Below, one piece after another: positions 27,646 to 36,872 of a DNA stretch of 64,000 nt. This DNA is from Massilia timonae CCUG 45783. GTDB taxonomy: Bacteria > Pseudomonadota > Gammaproteobacteria > Burkholderiales > Burkholderiaceae_D. The position numbers were made by a program, and so were the translations under genes. The first letter of the stretch is position 1; each line of letters begins with the position of its first letter. The stretch is from contig NZ_JH992926.1 of assembly GCF_000315425.1 (NCBI RefSeq), positions 1 through 64,000 of the forward strand, given 5' to 3'. The notes under the pieces were generated by a model that searched no databases, was not told the origin of the DNA, and was given only the letters and a program-made list of their open reading frames with translations.

Positions 27646-29097
27646 TTACGCACCGCTGGTCCGGCCTGTCACGATCGGGGCGACGCTCGCCTGGCGCGCC
27701 AGCGTCGCGCCCAGCACCGCGCCGAGGCCGAGACAACAGGCGATGCACAGGATGGCGACGGTGAAGGCGTCCGTGATCGCCGCCGGGTCGTCATGCACGC
27801 CGCGGACGGTGTAGAAGACGCCGCCGATCAGCGCCACGCTGAGCGCAGTGCCGACTTGCAGGGTCGAACTTGCGACGCCGGCGATCATCCCGGCATGGAC
27901 GGGCGCCACGCGGCCGGTGATCATCCGCATCAGCGACGGCAGCGCCAGCCCCTGGCCGCAGCCGATGACGAAGAGCAGGGCGGCCAGCGTCGCCCCCGCC
28001 GGAGCGACACTTACCGGCGTCGCCGCCACCAGCGCGGCCAGGCCGACAAAGCCCGCTGTCAGCAATGCCATGCCGACCGGATTGAGCCACTCGCCCAGGA
28101 GGCGCCTGCCGAACGGCGTTGCCAGGGGCCCGAGCAGGTAGCCGAGGCCGAACGGCAGGAAGACCAGGCCGGCGTCCAGGACGCTCACGTGCAGCGCGTT
28201 CTGCAGATAGACCGAGAACAGCAGGAAAAAGGCGGCCAGTGCATAGAACAGTAAGGCGATCGCCAGCGCGCGTCGCATGCCCGGTGCGCGCAGCGCGGTG
28301 GGATCGACCAGCGGCGCGCCGCCTGCGCGGACGAGCGCGCTTTGGTAGCGCCAGAAGCACCATGCCAGCAAGGGCCCGGCGCACAGACACAGCCAGGACC
28401 ACCAGGGCCAGCCCGCCTCCCGGCCTTCGATCAGCGGCACGATCAGGGCGCCCAGTGCGAGCACCGACAGCGCCGTGCCGCCCGGATCCAGCCGGCTCGA
28501 GCGCGGCGCCCGCGTTTCCTTCAGCAAGGGCAGGCCGAATGCCAGGACCAGGATCGCCACCGGCAGGTTGACGAGGAAGATCATGCGCCAGCCCATACCG
28601 AACAGGTCCAGTGCAATCAGGATGCCGCCCAGCGCCTGTCCGATAACGGAGGCCAGGCCGAACACGGCGCCGTACAGGCCGAGGGCGCGCGGCTTCTCGG
28701 CTTCCGGGAAGATCGCATGGACCGACGCGAGCGCCTGCGGCGCCATGATGGCGGCCGTCACCCCCTGCAAGGCGCGCCCGGCGATCAGCGCCGCCGGCGA
28801 CCAGGCCAGGCCGCACAGCAGCGATGCGGCGGCGAAGCCGGCCAGCCCGAAGAGGAAGATCCGGCCACGGCCGAACAGATCGCCCAGGCGTCCGCCGCTG
28901 ATCAGGGCGACCGCATACAGCGCGGCGTAGGATGAAATGACGAGCTGCTCGGCCGAGGCCGGGGCGCCCAGTTCGGACTGGATCGACGGCAGCGCCACGT
29001 TGACGATGAAAAAGTCCAGCGGCGGCAGGAAGGAACCGACCAGCAGGACGGCGAAGATCGCCCAGCGGCGCGGTTCGGGTAAGGTCGTGTGAGTCAT
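27646..29097 (-). CDS. MFS drug exporter of the DHA2 (14-helix) family
   Basis: A 483-residue multispanning membrane protein. The first helix LDFFIVNVALPSIQSEL, the loop motif GGRLGDLFGRGRIFLFGL (motif A) and the motif C-like GLASVIGQALGGILI identify a proton-driven exporter of the EmrB/QacA type. Fourteen hydrophobic segments can be traced. It would expel toxic small molecules; the substrate cannot be read from sequence. The promoter region carries a TetR operator 15 bases before the start codon, and the TetR gene is adjacent and co-directional upstream. Confidence 0.9.
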   Translation of the reverse strand: MTHTTLPEPRRWAIFAVLLVGSFLPPLDFFIVNVALPSIQSELGAPASAEQLVISSYAALYAVALISGGRLGDLFGRGRIFLFGLAGFAAASLLCGLAWSPAALIAGRALQGVTAAIMAPQALASVHAIFPEAEKPRALGLYGAVFGLASVIGQALGGILIALDLFGMGWRMIFLVNLPVAILVLAFGLPLLKETRAPRSSRLDPGGTALSVLALGALIVPLIEGREAGWPWWSWLCLCAGPLLAWCFWRYQSALVRAGGAPLVDPTALRAPGMRRALAIALLFYALAAFFLLFSVYLQNALHVSVLDAGLVFLPFGLGYLLGPLATPFGRRLLGEWLNPVGMALLTAGFVGLAALVAATPVSVAPAGATLAALLFVIGCGQGLALPSLMRMITGRVAPVHAGMIAGVASSTLQVGTALSVALIGGVFYTVRGVHDDPAAITDAFTVAILCIACCLGLGAVLGATLARQASVAPIVTGRTSGA

Positions 29098-29111
29098 CGG
29101 ATCCCCCTTAC

Positions 29112-29127
29112 GGAACCAATCGGTTCC
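29112..29127. promoter_or_regulatory. TetR operator in front of the MFS gene
   Basis: GGAACC (29112-29117) and GGTTCC (29122-29127) form an inverted repeat, GGAACCAATCGGTTCC, 15 bases before the MFS start codon. It nearly matches the palindrome upstream of the TetR gene, so both are probably bound by the same repressor. Confidence 0.7.
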
Positions 29128-29145
29128 AAAGTAGACAAAAAAAAT

Positions 29146-29742
29146 TCAGTCGAGAAGACGCATGCCGGTGTCGACGATTGCGACCATCTCCGCTTCGGGA
29201 ACGCCGGTCTTTCCCAGCACGCGCATGCCCTGGATCTGGCAGACAAGAAAATGGGCCAGCACCTGCGGGTCGCGTGGCGCGATCTCGCCGCTCGCCTGGC
29301 CGCGCGCGATCGCCTGCGCATACAGTTGCTGCAGGCGGCGGAACATGCGGCCGGTGCGTTCGGCGATGTCCGGGTCGTGCGTGCCGACCTCGGTGGCCAT
29401 CGCCACGATCAGGCATCCGCGCCGCCCGGCATCGCCTGAGGAGAGATCAGCAAGGCGCATCAGCGAAGCGCGGATCGCTTCCCTGGCGGAGCCCTGGCGG
29501 GAGAGGAGGTCGGCGGTGGCTTGCAGCCCTTTGTCCATGTACAGGTCGAGCGCGGCCAGCAGCAAGCCCTTCTTGTCGCCGAACGCCTTGTACAGGCTGC
29601 CGCGCGACAGGCCCGTGCCCTCGATCAGGTCGGGCAGGGAAGCCCCTTCGTAACCCCGGTCCCAGAACACGTTCATCGCGTCGCGCGCGGCGACATCCAG
29701 TTCGAATTCGCGGGGGCGACCGAGGCCGCTATGATTTGTCAT
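29146..29742 (-). CDS. TetR/AcrR-family repressor of the adjacent exporter
   Basis: A 198-residue regulator. The N-terminal TetR helix-turn-helix is clear: GRPREFELDVAARDAMNVFW and GTGLSRGSLYKAFGDKKGLL. The C-terminal ligand domain contains GRRGCLIVAMATEVG, as in the TetR_C_16/YxaF-like group. The start at 29742 has AGGA eight bases upstream; a TTG 24 bases earlier is unlikely. It precedes the exporter gene by 48 bases. Matching palindromes before both genes suggest autoregulation plus control of the exporter, relieved by a substrate of the pump (family inference). Confidence 0.9.
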   Translation of the reverse strand: MTNHSGLGRPREFELDVAARDAMNVFWDRGYEGASLPDLIEGTGLSRGSLYKAFGDKKGLLLAALDLYMDKGLQATADLLSRQGSAREAIRASLMRLADLSSGDAGRRGCLIVAMATEVGTHDPDIAERTGRMFRRLQQLYAQAIARGQASGEIAPRDPQVLAHFLVCQIQGMRVLGKTGVPEAEMVAIVDTGMRLLD

Positions 29743-29771
29743 CGATAATCCTGAGGTGCTGGTCAATATGT

Positions 29772-29785
29772 GAACCGATCGGTTC
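29772..29785. promoter_or_regulatory. TetR operator in front of the tetR-like gene
   Basis: GAACCGATCGGTTC is a perfect 14-base palindrome 29 bases before the TetR start codon. The core GAACC-N4-GGTTC is shared with the site before the MFS gene. Confidence 0.7.
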
Positions 29786-29845
29786 CTATATTAGCACCGC
29801 GCGCAAGAAGAATGCAACCGTGGGAGCTGCACGGCTCAACGACGC

Positions 29846-31687
29846 TCAGAGCGCGCGCAAAACACCCATCGCCCCCGACATTTTTTCCGACAGCAGGGAG
29901 GTGTCGCTATGCGTCATGACCAGTTCCTGCGTGGCGCGGGTCATCGCCACATACAGCAGCCGCGCCTCGTCGCGGTCATCCTCGCCCTCCCTGGCCGGCG
30001 CGCCGATGCCGGGGATGCAGACGAGCGGGAATTCAAGCCCTTTGCTGCTGTGCATGGTGATCAGTTTCACGCTATCGTGTTCCGGGACAAACGAGCCCTT
30101 GCGATCCTGCTGCCACTGGAAGGGGATGCCCTTGTGCGCCAGGGCGTCGACGAGCAGCTTGCCGATGCCGTAGCGGCGGTAGACGACCGCCATGTCGTTC
30201 CATGGCATTCCCAGGCGATTGGCTTCGGCCAGGCGATCGGCCAGGAACGCGGCCTCGTCCTTCAGCGTCGGCAAGGTAATGAGCAGGGGCTTCGGGCCGC
30301 GGCGCCCGGCGCTCATCGGCAGCACGGTCGGGGCCTGGTCCTCCTCGGCATCGCTTGGCGCCAGCAGGTTGTCGGCGAAGGCGCGCGCCACCGCCAGGAT
30401 CTCGGCCGTATTGCGGTAGTTCAGCTTCAGGATGGTGGTGCGGCCTTGCGCCTGGATGCCGACGCTGGAGAACGAAAACCGCGGTTTCTTGCGGTCGCCG
30501 TAGATCGACTGGGCATCGTCGTACAGCACCAGCAGCGAGTTCGAGTCCGGGTGGACCATCTGGACCACGAGCTTGAACCATTCCGGCTTGAAGTCGTGGC
30601 CCTCGTCGACCAGCACGGCGTCGTACTGCGCCGGCGGGATCAGCTTCTGGTCGACCGAGCGGATCACGCGTTCCACACAGGCCTCGAAGAAGGCGTTGGC
30701 ATCGCCGTCATTGACCGGCTTGCCCGCGTGATAGGCGTCGAGCTGGCGCACGCACCAGGCATGGAAGGTGGCCACGTGGACCTTGTCCTGCAAGCCTTTC
30801 GCCGCCATCACGCTCGCGAGCTTGGTTGCCAGCGTCTTGTTATAGCACAGCACCAGGATCGGTCGCGTCGAGGATTTCGCCAGGTGTTCGGCCCGGTAAC
30901 CAAGGATCAGCGTCTTGCCCGAACCGGCGACGCCGTGGATGACGCGGTGCCCTTCGCCCAGGCTGCGCGCCAGCTGCTCCTGCTGCAGGTCCATCACGCG
31001 CAGGACGTCGGGCAGTTCGACCGTCATCTGGCCCGGTTCGTCGAACGCATCCGGCTGGGGTGGAATACGCACCTCGGGAAAGATGTGCCAGCGGATGCGG
31101 TCGATCTGGGGCAACGTCAATTTCATCGTGAACTTGATGGGGAACATCTGCCACAGCCGCTGCTGGAAGGCTTCCGCGTCCACGGCTTCGGTCATCTCGT
31201 CCTGGCAGATGACGAGGTGGGCCGGCAGGACGCCGCCCAGCTCGGCCTTGTCGAACTGCTTGCGGCTGATATTGGTCAGCACCACGCCATGGCCATAGGG
31301 AAAGAACGGCTTCCCTTTCAGCGAGCCGCTCGGCCAGACCAATTGCGGGTCGCGTTCGAGCTTGTTGAGAACGGCGAACATGTACTGACGCGCCTGTTCC
31401 AGGGGATTCTGCACGTGCTTGATGCCGTCGCCCGCCAGGATCGCGACGGCCTGCTTGTCGATGCTGCGGATCGTGTCGAGGCGCCAGTCCTTGACTTCCA
31501 GCACCAGCAGACCGCGGTGTGGATGGAATACGACGAAATCGGGATGCTGGGTGCGATCGCCGATCGAGACGTCGTACCAGCACAGGTAATCGTCTTCCAG
31601 CTTGTCTTCGAGACGGGCCGCCAGGCGGCGCTCCCCTGGCGTCATGCGCGAGGCGCAGGCGCCGATCGAAGGTATCAGCGTTGCCAT
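29846..31687 (-). CDS. NERD nuclease-domain / UvrD-type helicase fusion protein
   Basis: A 613-residue protein. Residues about 10-120 are a NERD domain (nuclease-related), with HPDFVVFHP and LEVKDW giving the D and E-x-K residues of a restriction-endonuclease-like site. Residues about 235-600 are a superfamily 1 helicase: Walker A GVAGSGKT (252-259), VLVDEGHDF (motif II), LKLNYRNTAEIL (motif IV region), TMHSSKGLEFPLV (motif V) and LLYVAMTRAT (motif VI). It probably acts on damaged or foreign DNA; no partner genes are adjacent. The ATG at 31687 has AAGGAG upstream; the longer GTG start would put that RBS inside the gene. Confidence 0.88.
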   Translation of the reverse strand: MATLIPSIGACASRMTPGERRLAARLEDKLEDDYLCWYDVSIGDRTQHPDFVVFHPHRGLLVLEVKDWRLDTIRSIDKQAVAILAGDGIKHVQNPLEQARQYMFAVLNKLERDPQLVWPSGSLKGKPFFPYGHGVVLTNISRKQFDKAELGGVLPAHLVICQDEMTEAVDAEAFQQRLWQMFPIKFTMKLTLPQIDRIRWHIFPEVRIPPQPDAFDEPGQMTVELPDVLRVMDLQQEQLARSLGEGHRVIHGVAGSGKTLILGYRAEHLAKSSTRPILVLCYNKTLATKLASVMAAKGLQDKVHVATFHAWCVRQLDAYHAGKPVNDGDANAFFEACVERVIRSVDQKLIPPAQYDAVLVDEGHDFKPEWFKLVVQMVHPDSNSLLVLYDDAQSIYGDRKKPRFSFSSVGIQAQGRTTILKLNYRNTAEILAVARAFADNLLAPSDAEEDQAPTVLPMSAGRRGPKPLLITLPTLKDEAAFLADRLAEANRLGMPWNDMAVVYRRYGIGKLLVDALAHKGIPFQWQQDRKGSFVPEHDSVKLITMHSSKGLEFPLVCIPGIGAPAREGEDDRDEARLLYVAMTRATQELVMTHSDTSLLSEKMSGAMGVLRAL

Positions 31688-31761
31688 GTGCGCTCCTTGT
31701 TTCACTCAGAAAATCATTTTACCCGACGCCCCGACCACGAAAACTCGCCAATCTCCACCGC

Positions 31762-32727
31762 CTATTTCGTCCGGTCCAGCAAGCCACGCGCCTGCAACCA
31801 CTCCTCGGCGCGCCGCGGCCACGCCGATGCGGTGCCCAGATTGGGCCGCATGCCCATCCCATGCTCGCCATGCTCGAACACATACATTTCGGCGGGCACC
31901 TTGGCGCGCGTGAGCGCCTGGTAGAACAGGATGCTGTTCTCGACCGGCACGGCGGCATCGGCCTGGGTATGGATCAGCAAGGTCGGCGGCGTGCGCGCCG
32001 TGACCTGGCGCGCGACCGACATCAGCTCCACGTCCGCCGCGCTCGGCGACGCTCCTAGCAGGGCGTTGCGCGAGCCCATGTGCGCCGCCGGTCCTTCGAG
32101 CGCGATCACCGGGTACATCAGCACCAGGAAGTCGGGCCGCGCGCTGACCGCGTCGAGCGGGGCGCCGGTGCGTCCGAGCGGATGGTCGAACAGGGTGCCC
32201 GCGCTGGCGGCGAGGTGGCCGCCGGCCGAGCTGCCCATCACGCCGATGCCCTCCGGCCGCAGCTTGTACTGGGCTGCCTGCGAGCGCACCAGGCGCACCG
32301 CGCGCAGCACGTCCTGCAGCGGCGCCGGATGGCCGAATTCCCGCATGCGGTACTTGAGCACGAAGGCGGTCACGCCCAGGCCCGCTAGCCAGCGCGCATA
32401 CTGTTCGCCTTCGCGCTCGATGGCCAGGCGTTCGTAGCCGCCGCCGGGACAGATCACGACGGCGCTGCCGTTGGCGCGGTCGACCGCGGGAAGATAGACG
32501 GTGAGGGTGGGCTCGGAAACCCGGCTGATCCTGCCGTCGACATAGCGTTCCGGTTCCAGTCCGGCGCGGGCGCCGGGCACGCCCTCGGGCCAGAGCGGGA
32601 TCGTGGCGGGCGCCGGTGGCCAGCCTTCCGCCGATGCAGGCGCGGCTGACAGCGCGGCCCCCGATGTGGATGCGGCCAGCATGGCGGCCCCGACCTGTTT
32701 CAACATGCGTCTCCGTGTCGTGTGCAT
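31762..32727 (-). CDS. Exported alpha/beta-hydrolase, acetyl-esterase-like (BD-FAE/Axe family)
   Basis: A 321-residue hydrolase with an N-terminal signal containing RRRMLKQVGAAMLAAS, possibly Tat-dependent. The fold is shown by VVICPGGGYERLAIEREG (oxyanion HGGG-like loop, here PGGGY), the nucleophile elbow GSSAGGH and the late HTQADAAVPVEN (acid) with FEHGEHGMG (His). Such enzymes remove acetyl or feruloyl groups from plant polysaccharides or act on small esters. AAGGA precedes the ATG. Two direct copies of ATTATCCTT (32729-32737 and 32745-32753) lie just upstream. It is a single-gene unit between the helicase and the YcaO gene. Confidence 0.83.
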   Translation of the reverse strand: MHTTRRRMLKQVGAAMLAASTSGAALSAAPASAEGWPPAPATIPLWPEGVPGARAGLEPERYVDGRISRVSEPTLTVYLPAVDRANGSAVVICPGGGYERLAIEREGEQYARWLAGLGVTAFVLKYRMREFGHPAPLQDVLRAVRLVRSQAAQYKLRPEGIGVMGSSAGGHLAASAGTLFDHPLGRTGAPLDAVSARPDFLVLMYPVIALEGPAAHMGSRNALLGASPSAADVELMSVARQVTARTPPTLLIHTQADAAVPVENSILFYQALTRAKVPAEMYVFEHGEHGMGMRPNLGTASAWPRRAEEWLQARGLLDRTK

Positions 32728-32912
32728 GATTATCCTTGATTATTATTATCCTTATAGTAACCCAGTGACGGCTGAGCAAGCACTGGAATGAACCATCCGG
32801 CCAGAGGCGACGCAGCGCCTGCGTGTTAAAATACGCGCCTATCCTTGGCAGTAGCGGATCGAGCGAACTGAGACGCTCCACGAGAAATTCGGTACTGTAA
32901 TAAGCGACCATG

Positions 32913-32932
32913 AGCCCTGTCCCGACAGGGCT
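32913..32932 (+). other. Hairpin in the leader of the OsmC-YcaO gene
   Basis: AGCCCTGTC (32913-32921) and GACAGGGCT (32924-32932) form a nine-base stem with a CC loop, followed by TTGTATTTTT. It resembles an intrinsic terminator but lies 33 bases before the YcaO start codon and about 85 bases after an AT-rich TTAAAAT box near 32825. It could be an attenuator, or the end of a short leader RNA. Confidence 0.45.
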
Positions 32933-32964
32933 TTGTATTTTTCCCACCGTATCTGGATTTTTCC

Positions 32965-35166
32965 ATGGAAATTAAAGTCAACTTCCTCGACAAGCTTCGC
33001 CTGGAAGCCAAGTTCGACGATTTCACCGTCATCGCCGACCAGCCCATCCGTTACAAGGGCGATGGTTCGGCGCCGGGGCCTTTCGATTACTTCCTGGCCT
33101 CGTCCGCCCTGTGCGCCGCGTATTTCGTGAAGTTGTACTGCAATACCCGGAATATCCCGACCGAGAATATCCGCCTGTCGCAAAACAATATCGTCGACCC
33201 GGAAAACCGTTACCAGCAGATCTTCAAGATCCAGGTCGAGCTCCCGGCCGACATCTCCGACAAGGACCGCCAGGGCATCCTGCGCTCGATCGAGCGCTGC
33301 ACGGTGAAGAAAGTCGTCCAGGCCGGCCCCGAATTCGTGATCGAGGAAGTGGCCAACCTGGACGCCGACGCCCAGGCCCTGCTGACCCTGCAGCCGGACG
33401 CGCAATCGCGTACCTACATCCCGGGCAAGGACCTGCCGCTGGAACAGACCATCGCCAATATGTCGGGCATGCTGGCCAGCTGGGGCATCAAGATCGAGAT
33501 CGCGTCGTGGCGCAATATCGTGCCCAATGTATGGTCGCTGCATATCCGCGACGCGCATTCGCCGATGTGCTTCACCAACGGCAAGGGCGCGACCAAGGAA
33601 AGCGCGCTGGCGTCAGCCCTCGGCGAATACATCGAACGCCTGAACAACAACCACTTCTACGCCGGCGTGTTCTGGGGCGAGGACATCGCCAACGCCGACT
33701 TCGTGCATTATCCGAACGAGCGCTGGTTCAAGCCCGGCCCGGACGATGCGCTGCCGGAAGGGATCCTCGACGAATACAGCCTGTCGTTCTACGATCCCGA
33801 TGGCGAATTGCGCGGCTCGCACCTGATCGACACCAATTCGGGCAATGTGGAGCGCGGCATCGTCGCGCTGCCCTTCGTGCGCCATTCGGACGGCGAGGTC
33901 GTGTACTTCCCGTCGAACCTGGTCGAGAACCTATATGCCAGCAATGGCATGAGCGCCGGTAACACGGTGGCCGAAGCGCAGGTGCAGTGCCTGTCCGAGA
34001 TCTTCGAACGCGCCGTCAAGCGCGAGATCCTGGAAGGCGAGATGGCCTTGCCCGACGTGCCGCAAGAAGTGCTGGCCAAATACCCGGGCATCGTGGCCGG
34101 CATCAAGGGCCTGGAAGAGCAGGGCTTCCCGGTGCTGGTCAAGGATGCCTCGCTGGGCGGCCAATACCCGGTGATGTGCGTGACCCTGATGAACCCGCGC
34201 ACCGGCGGCGTCTTCGCGTCCTTCGGCGCCCACCCGAATTTCGAGGTGGCGCTGGAACGCAGCCTGACCGAACTGCTGCAGGGCCGCAGCTTCGAAGGCC
34301 TGAACGACCTGCCGCGGCCGACCTTCGCCAGCGAAGCCGTGACCGAGCCGTATAACTTCGTCGAGCACTTCATCGATTCGAGCGGCGTGGTGTCGTGGCG
34401 CTTCTTCAGCGCCAAGTCGGATTACGATTTCGTCGAGTGGGACTTCAGCGCGCAGGGCGACAACGCCAACGCCGAGGAAGCCGCGACCCTGCTCGCCATT
34501 CTCGAAGAGATGGGCAAGGAAGTCTACACCGCCGTGTACGACCAGCTGGGCGCGGTGGCCTGCCGTATCCTGGTGCCCGATTATTCCGAGGTGTATCCGG
34601 TCGAAGACCTGATCTGGGATAACACGAATAAATCGCTGCTGTTCCGTTCCGACATCCTCAACCTGCACCGCCTGGACGACGACAGCCTGGCGGCCTTGCT
34701 CGAACGCCTGGAAAACAATGAGCTGGACGAGTATTCCGATATCGCCAGCCTGATCGGCATCGAGTTCGACGAGAACACCGACTGGGGCCAGCTGACGGTG
34801 CTCGAGCTGCGCCTGTTGATCAACCTCGCGCTGAAGCGTTTCGAGGACGCGCACGAACTGGTCGGCGCCTTCCTGCAGTACAACGACAACACCGTCGAGC
34901 GCGGCCTGTTTTACCAGGCGCTGAACGTGGTGCTCGAGGTGGTGCTGGACGACGAGATGGAACTCGACGACTACGTCGTCAACTTCCGCCGCATGTTCGG
35001 CGACACGCGGATGGATGCGGTGCTGGGCTCGGTCGACGGCAGCGTGCGCTTCCACGGCTTGAGCCCGACCAGCATGCAGCTCGAAGGGCTCGATCGCCAC
35101 CGCCGCCTGATCGACAGCTACCGCAAGCTGCACGCGGCGCGCGCCAAGGCGGCGGCAGCCAAGTAA
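32965..35166 (+). CDS. ycaO: OsmC-YcaO fusion protein
   Basis: A 733-residue protein. Residues about 1-145 are an OsmC-like domain (PGPFDYFLASSALCAAYFVKLYC, with the conserved Cys in the central helix). Residues about 190-480 are a YcaO ATP-binding domain with GKGATKESALASALGEYIERL, ATP-contact Glu residues in SEIFERAVKREI, and FGAHPNFEVALERSLTELLQGR. The C-terminal 200 residues are the helical extension seen in E. coli-type YcaO. E. coli YcaO is linked to RimO-dependent methylthiolation of ribosomal protein S12, so a housekeeping role is more likely than peptide natural-product synthesis. No precursor peptide or partner is adjacent. Confidence 0.92.
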   Translation: MEIKVNFLDKLRLEAKFDDFTVIADQPIRYKGDGSAPGPFDYFLASSALCAAYFVKLYCNTRNIPTENIRLSQNNIVDPENRYQQIFKIQVELPADISDKDRQGILRSIERCTVKKVVQAGPEFVIEEVANLDADAQALLTLQPDAQSRTYIPGKDLPLEQTIANMSGMLASWGIKIEIASWRNIVPNVWSLHIRDAHSPMCFTNGKGATKESALASALGEYIERLNNNHFYAGVFWGEDIANADFVHYPNERWFKPGPDDALPEGILDEYSLSFYDPDGELRGSHLIDTNSGNVERGIVALPFVRHSDGEVVYFPSNLVENLYASNGMSAGNTVAEAQVQCLSEIFERAVKREILEGEMALPDVPQEVLAKYPGIVAGIKGLEEQGFPVLVKDASLGGQYPVMCVTLMNPRTGGVFASFGAHPNFEVALERSLTELLQGRSFEGLNDLPRPTFASEAVTEPYNFVEHFIDSSGVVSWRFFSAKSDYDFVEWDFSAQGDNANAEEAATLLAILEEMGKEVYTAVYDQLGAVACRILVPDYSEVYPVEDLIWDNTNKSLLFRSDILNLHRLDDDSLAALLERLENNELDEYSDIASLIGIEFDENTDWGQLTVLELRLLINLALKRFEDAHELVGAFLQYNDNTVERGLFYQALNVVLEVVLDDEMELDDYVVNFRRMFGDTRMDAVLGSVDGSVRFHGLSPTSMQLEGLDRHRRLIDSYRKLHAARAKAAAAK

Positions 35167-35180
35167 GGCCAGCATGATCC

Positions 35181-35207
35181 AGCCCCTGTCCGCAGGGGCT
35201 TTTTTTT
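35181..35207 (+). terminator. Rho-independent terminator of ycaO
   Basis: AGCCCCTG (35181-35188) and CAGGGGCT (35193-35200) form an eight-base stem with a four-base loop, followed by a run of T to 35207, 14 bases after the stop codon. Confidence 0.9.
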
Positions 35208-35270
35208 GCCTTCAAGCCACTCCTTCGCTAGAATCGTCGTGTTCGCTTGCACGCTCCGGGGAGACGCCAG

Positions 35271-36872
35271 ATGCGCGACGCAATCATCATCGGCGCCGGC
35301 CATAACGGCCTGGTCTGCGCCTGGTATCTGGCCCGCGCCGGCTTGAAGGTGACGCTGCTCGAGCGGCGCGGCGTCGTCGGCGGCGCCGCGGTCACCGAGG
35401 AATTCCATCCCGGCTTTCGCAACTCCGTGGCCGCCTACACCGTCTCGCTGCTCAACCCCAAGGTGATCCGCGACATGGAACTGGGCCGGCACGGCCTGCG
35501 CATCGTCGAACGACCGCTGTCCAACTTCCTCCCATTCGAGGATGGCCGCTACCTGAAGGTCGGCGCCGGGCGGACCGCTCTTGAAGTGGCCAGGTTCTCG
35601 CAGCGCGACGCCGCCCGCCTGGACGACTACCACCGGCACCTGGACGACGCGGCCGACCTGCTGCGCGAGCTGGTGCTGCAGACGCCGCCGAACCGCGTCG
35701 AGGGCGGCTGGCTCGCTGCGCTGCCCGAACTGCTCAAGGCCGGCCGCATCGGCAACCGCATGCGCAAGCTGTCTCTCGCAAGCCAGCGCGAGCTGCTGGA
35801 CCTGTTCACCAAGTCGGCCGGCGACGTCCTGGACGGCTGGTTCGAGAGCGATCCGATCAAGGCCGCCTATGGTTTCGACAGCGTGGTGGGCAACTACGCC
35901 AGTCCCTACACCCCCGGGTCGGCCTATGTGCTGCTGCACCACGTGTTCGGCGAGGTCAATGGAAAAAAGGGGGCCTGGGGCCACGCGATCGGCGGCATGG
36001 GCGCCATCACCCAGGCGATGGCGAAGGCGGTGCAGTCCCTCGGCGTCGAGATCCGCACCGGCTGCGCGGTAGCCGAAGTCGTGGTGCGCAAGGGCCGCGC
36101 CACCGGCGTCGTCACCGGCGACGGCGAGCGGTTCGATGCGCGCGCCGTCGTGTCGAATCTCAATCCGCGCCTCCTGTACACCCGGCTGGTCGACCCTGGC
36201 GCGCTGCCGGCCGACTTCCTGCGTCGCATGGAAGGATGGCGCTGCGGTTCGGGCACCTTCCGCATGAACGTCGCGCTGTCCGAACTGCCGGACTTTCGCT
36301 GCCTGCCGGGCAAGGAGATGGCCGAACACCATGGCAGCGGCATCATCATCGCACCCAGCCTGCATTACATGGAGCGCGCCTACCACGACGCCCGCGCCGC
36401 GGGCTGGTCGCAGGCGCCGATCGTCGAACTCCTGATCCCGTCGACGCTCGACCCGACCCTGGCCCCGCCGGGGCAGCACGTGGCGAGCCTGTTCTGCCAG
36501 CACGTCGCGCCGAACCTCCCCGATGGCGCGAGCTGGGACGATCACCGCGAGCGGGTGGCCGACCTCATGATCGACACCGTCGACCGCCATGCGCCGAACT
36601 TCAGGCGCGCGGTGCTGGGCCGCCAGATCATGAGCCCGCTCGACCTGGAGCGCACCTTCGGCCTGGTCGGCGGCGACATCTTCCACGGCGCGCTGGGACT
36701 CGACCAGCTGTTCTCGGCGCGCCCGATGCTGGGCCATGCCGACTACCGCGGTCCCGTGCCCGGCCTGTACACCTGCGGGTCGGGCGCCCATCCCGGCGGC
36801 GGCGTGACCGGCGCGCCGGGCCACAACGCCGCGCGTGAGATCCTGCGCGACTTCAGGCAGCGGGCCGACTAG
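35271..36872 (+). CDS. FAD-dependent phytoene-desaturase-like oxidoreductase
   Basis: A 533-residue flavoprotein. The N-terminal Rossmann motif is IIIGAGHNGLVCAWYLARAG, followed by LLERRGVVGGAAVTEE. The C-terminal FAD site reads LYTCGSGAHPGGGVTGAPGHNAA. This is the CrtI/PYROXD2 branch of bacterial homologues not tied to carotenoid genes; the substrate is unknown and no carotenoid gene is nearby. The ATG at 35271 has GGGGAGA ten bases upstream; the frame extends to a TTG at 35247 without support. It stands alone between the ycaO terminator and an intergenic hairpin. Confidence 0.87.
   Translation: MRDAIIIGAGHNGLVCAWYLARAGLKVTLLERRGVVGGAAVTEEFHPGFRNSVAAYTVSLLNPKVIRDMELGRHGLRIVERPLSNFLPFEDGRYLKVGAGRTALEVARFSQRDAARLDDYHRHLDDAADLLRELVLQTPPNRVEGGWLAALPELLKAGRIGNRMRKLSLASQRELLDLFTKSAGDVLDGWFESDPIKAAYGFDSVVGNYASPYTPGSAYVLLHHVFGEVNGKKGAWGHAIGGMGAITQAMAKAVQSLGVEIRTGCAVAEVVVRKGRATGVVTGDGERFDARAVVSNLNPRLLYTRLVDPGALPADFLRRMEGWRCGSGTFRMNVALSELPDFRCLPGKEMAEHHGSGIIIAPSLHYMERAYHDARAAGWSQAPIVELLIPSTLDPTLAPPGQHVASLFCQHVAPNLPDGASWDDHRERVADLMIDTVDRHAPNFRRAVLGRQIMSPLDLERTFGLVGGDIFHGALGLDQLFSARPMLGHADYRGPVPGLYTCGSGAHPGGGVTGAPGHNAAREILRDFRQRAD

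Noticed and set aside
32729..32753. Direct repeats ATTATCCTT as start of a repeat array or CRISPR
   Set aside because: Only two nine-base copies, one of them supplying the esterase ribosome-binding site.
32728..32964. Possible tRNA or riboswitch in the gap before the YcaO gene
   Set aside because: No cloverleaf or known riboswitch core could be drawn; only the hairpin at 32913-32932 stands out.
32965..35166. YcaO gene as part of a thiazole/oxazole peptide cluster
   Set aside because: It has an OsmC fusion and the long C-terminal extension of the housekeeping type, with no precursor peptide, dehydrogenase or protease next to it.
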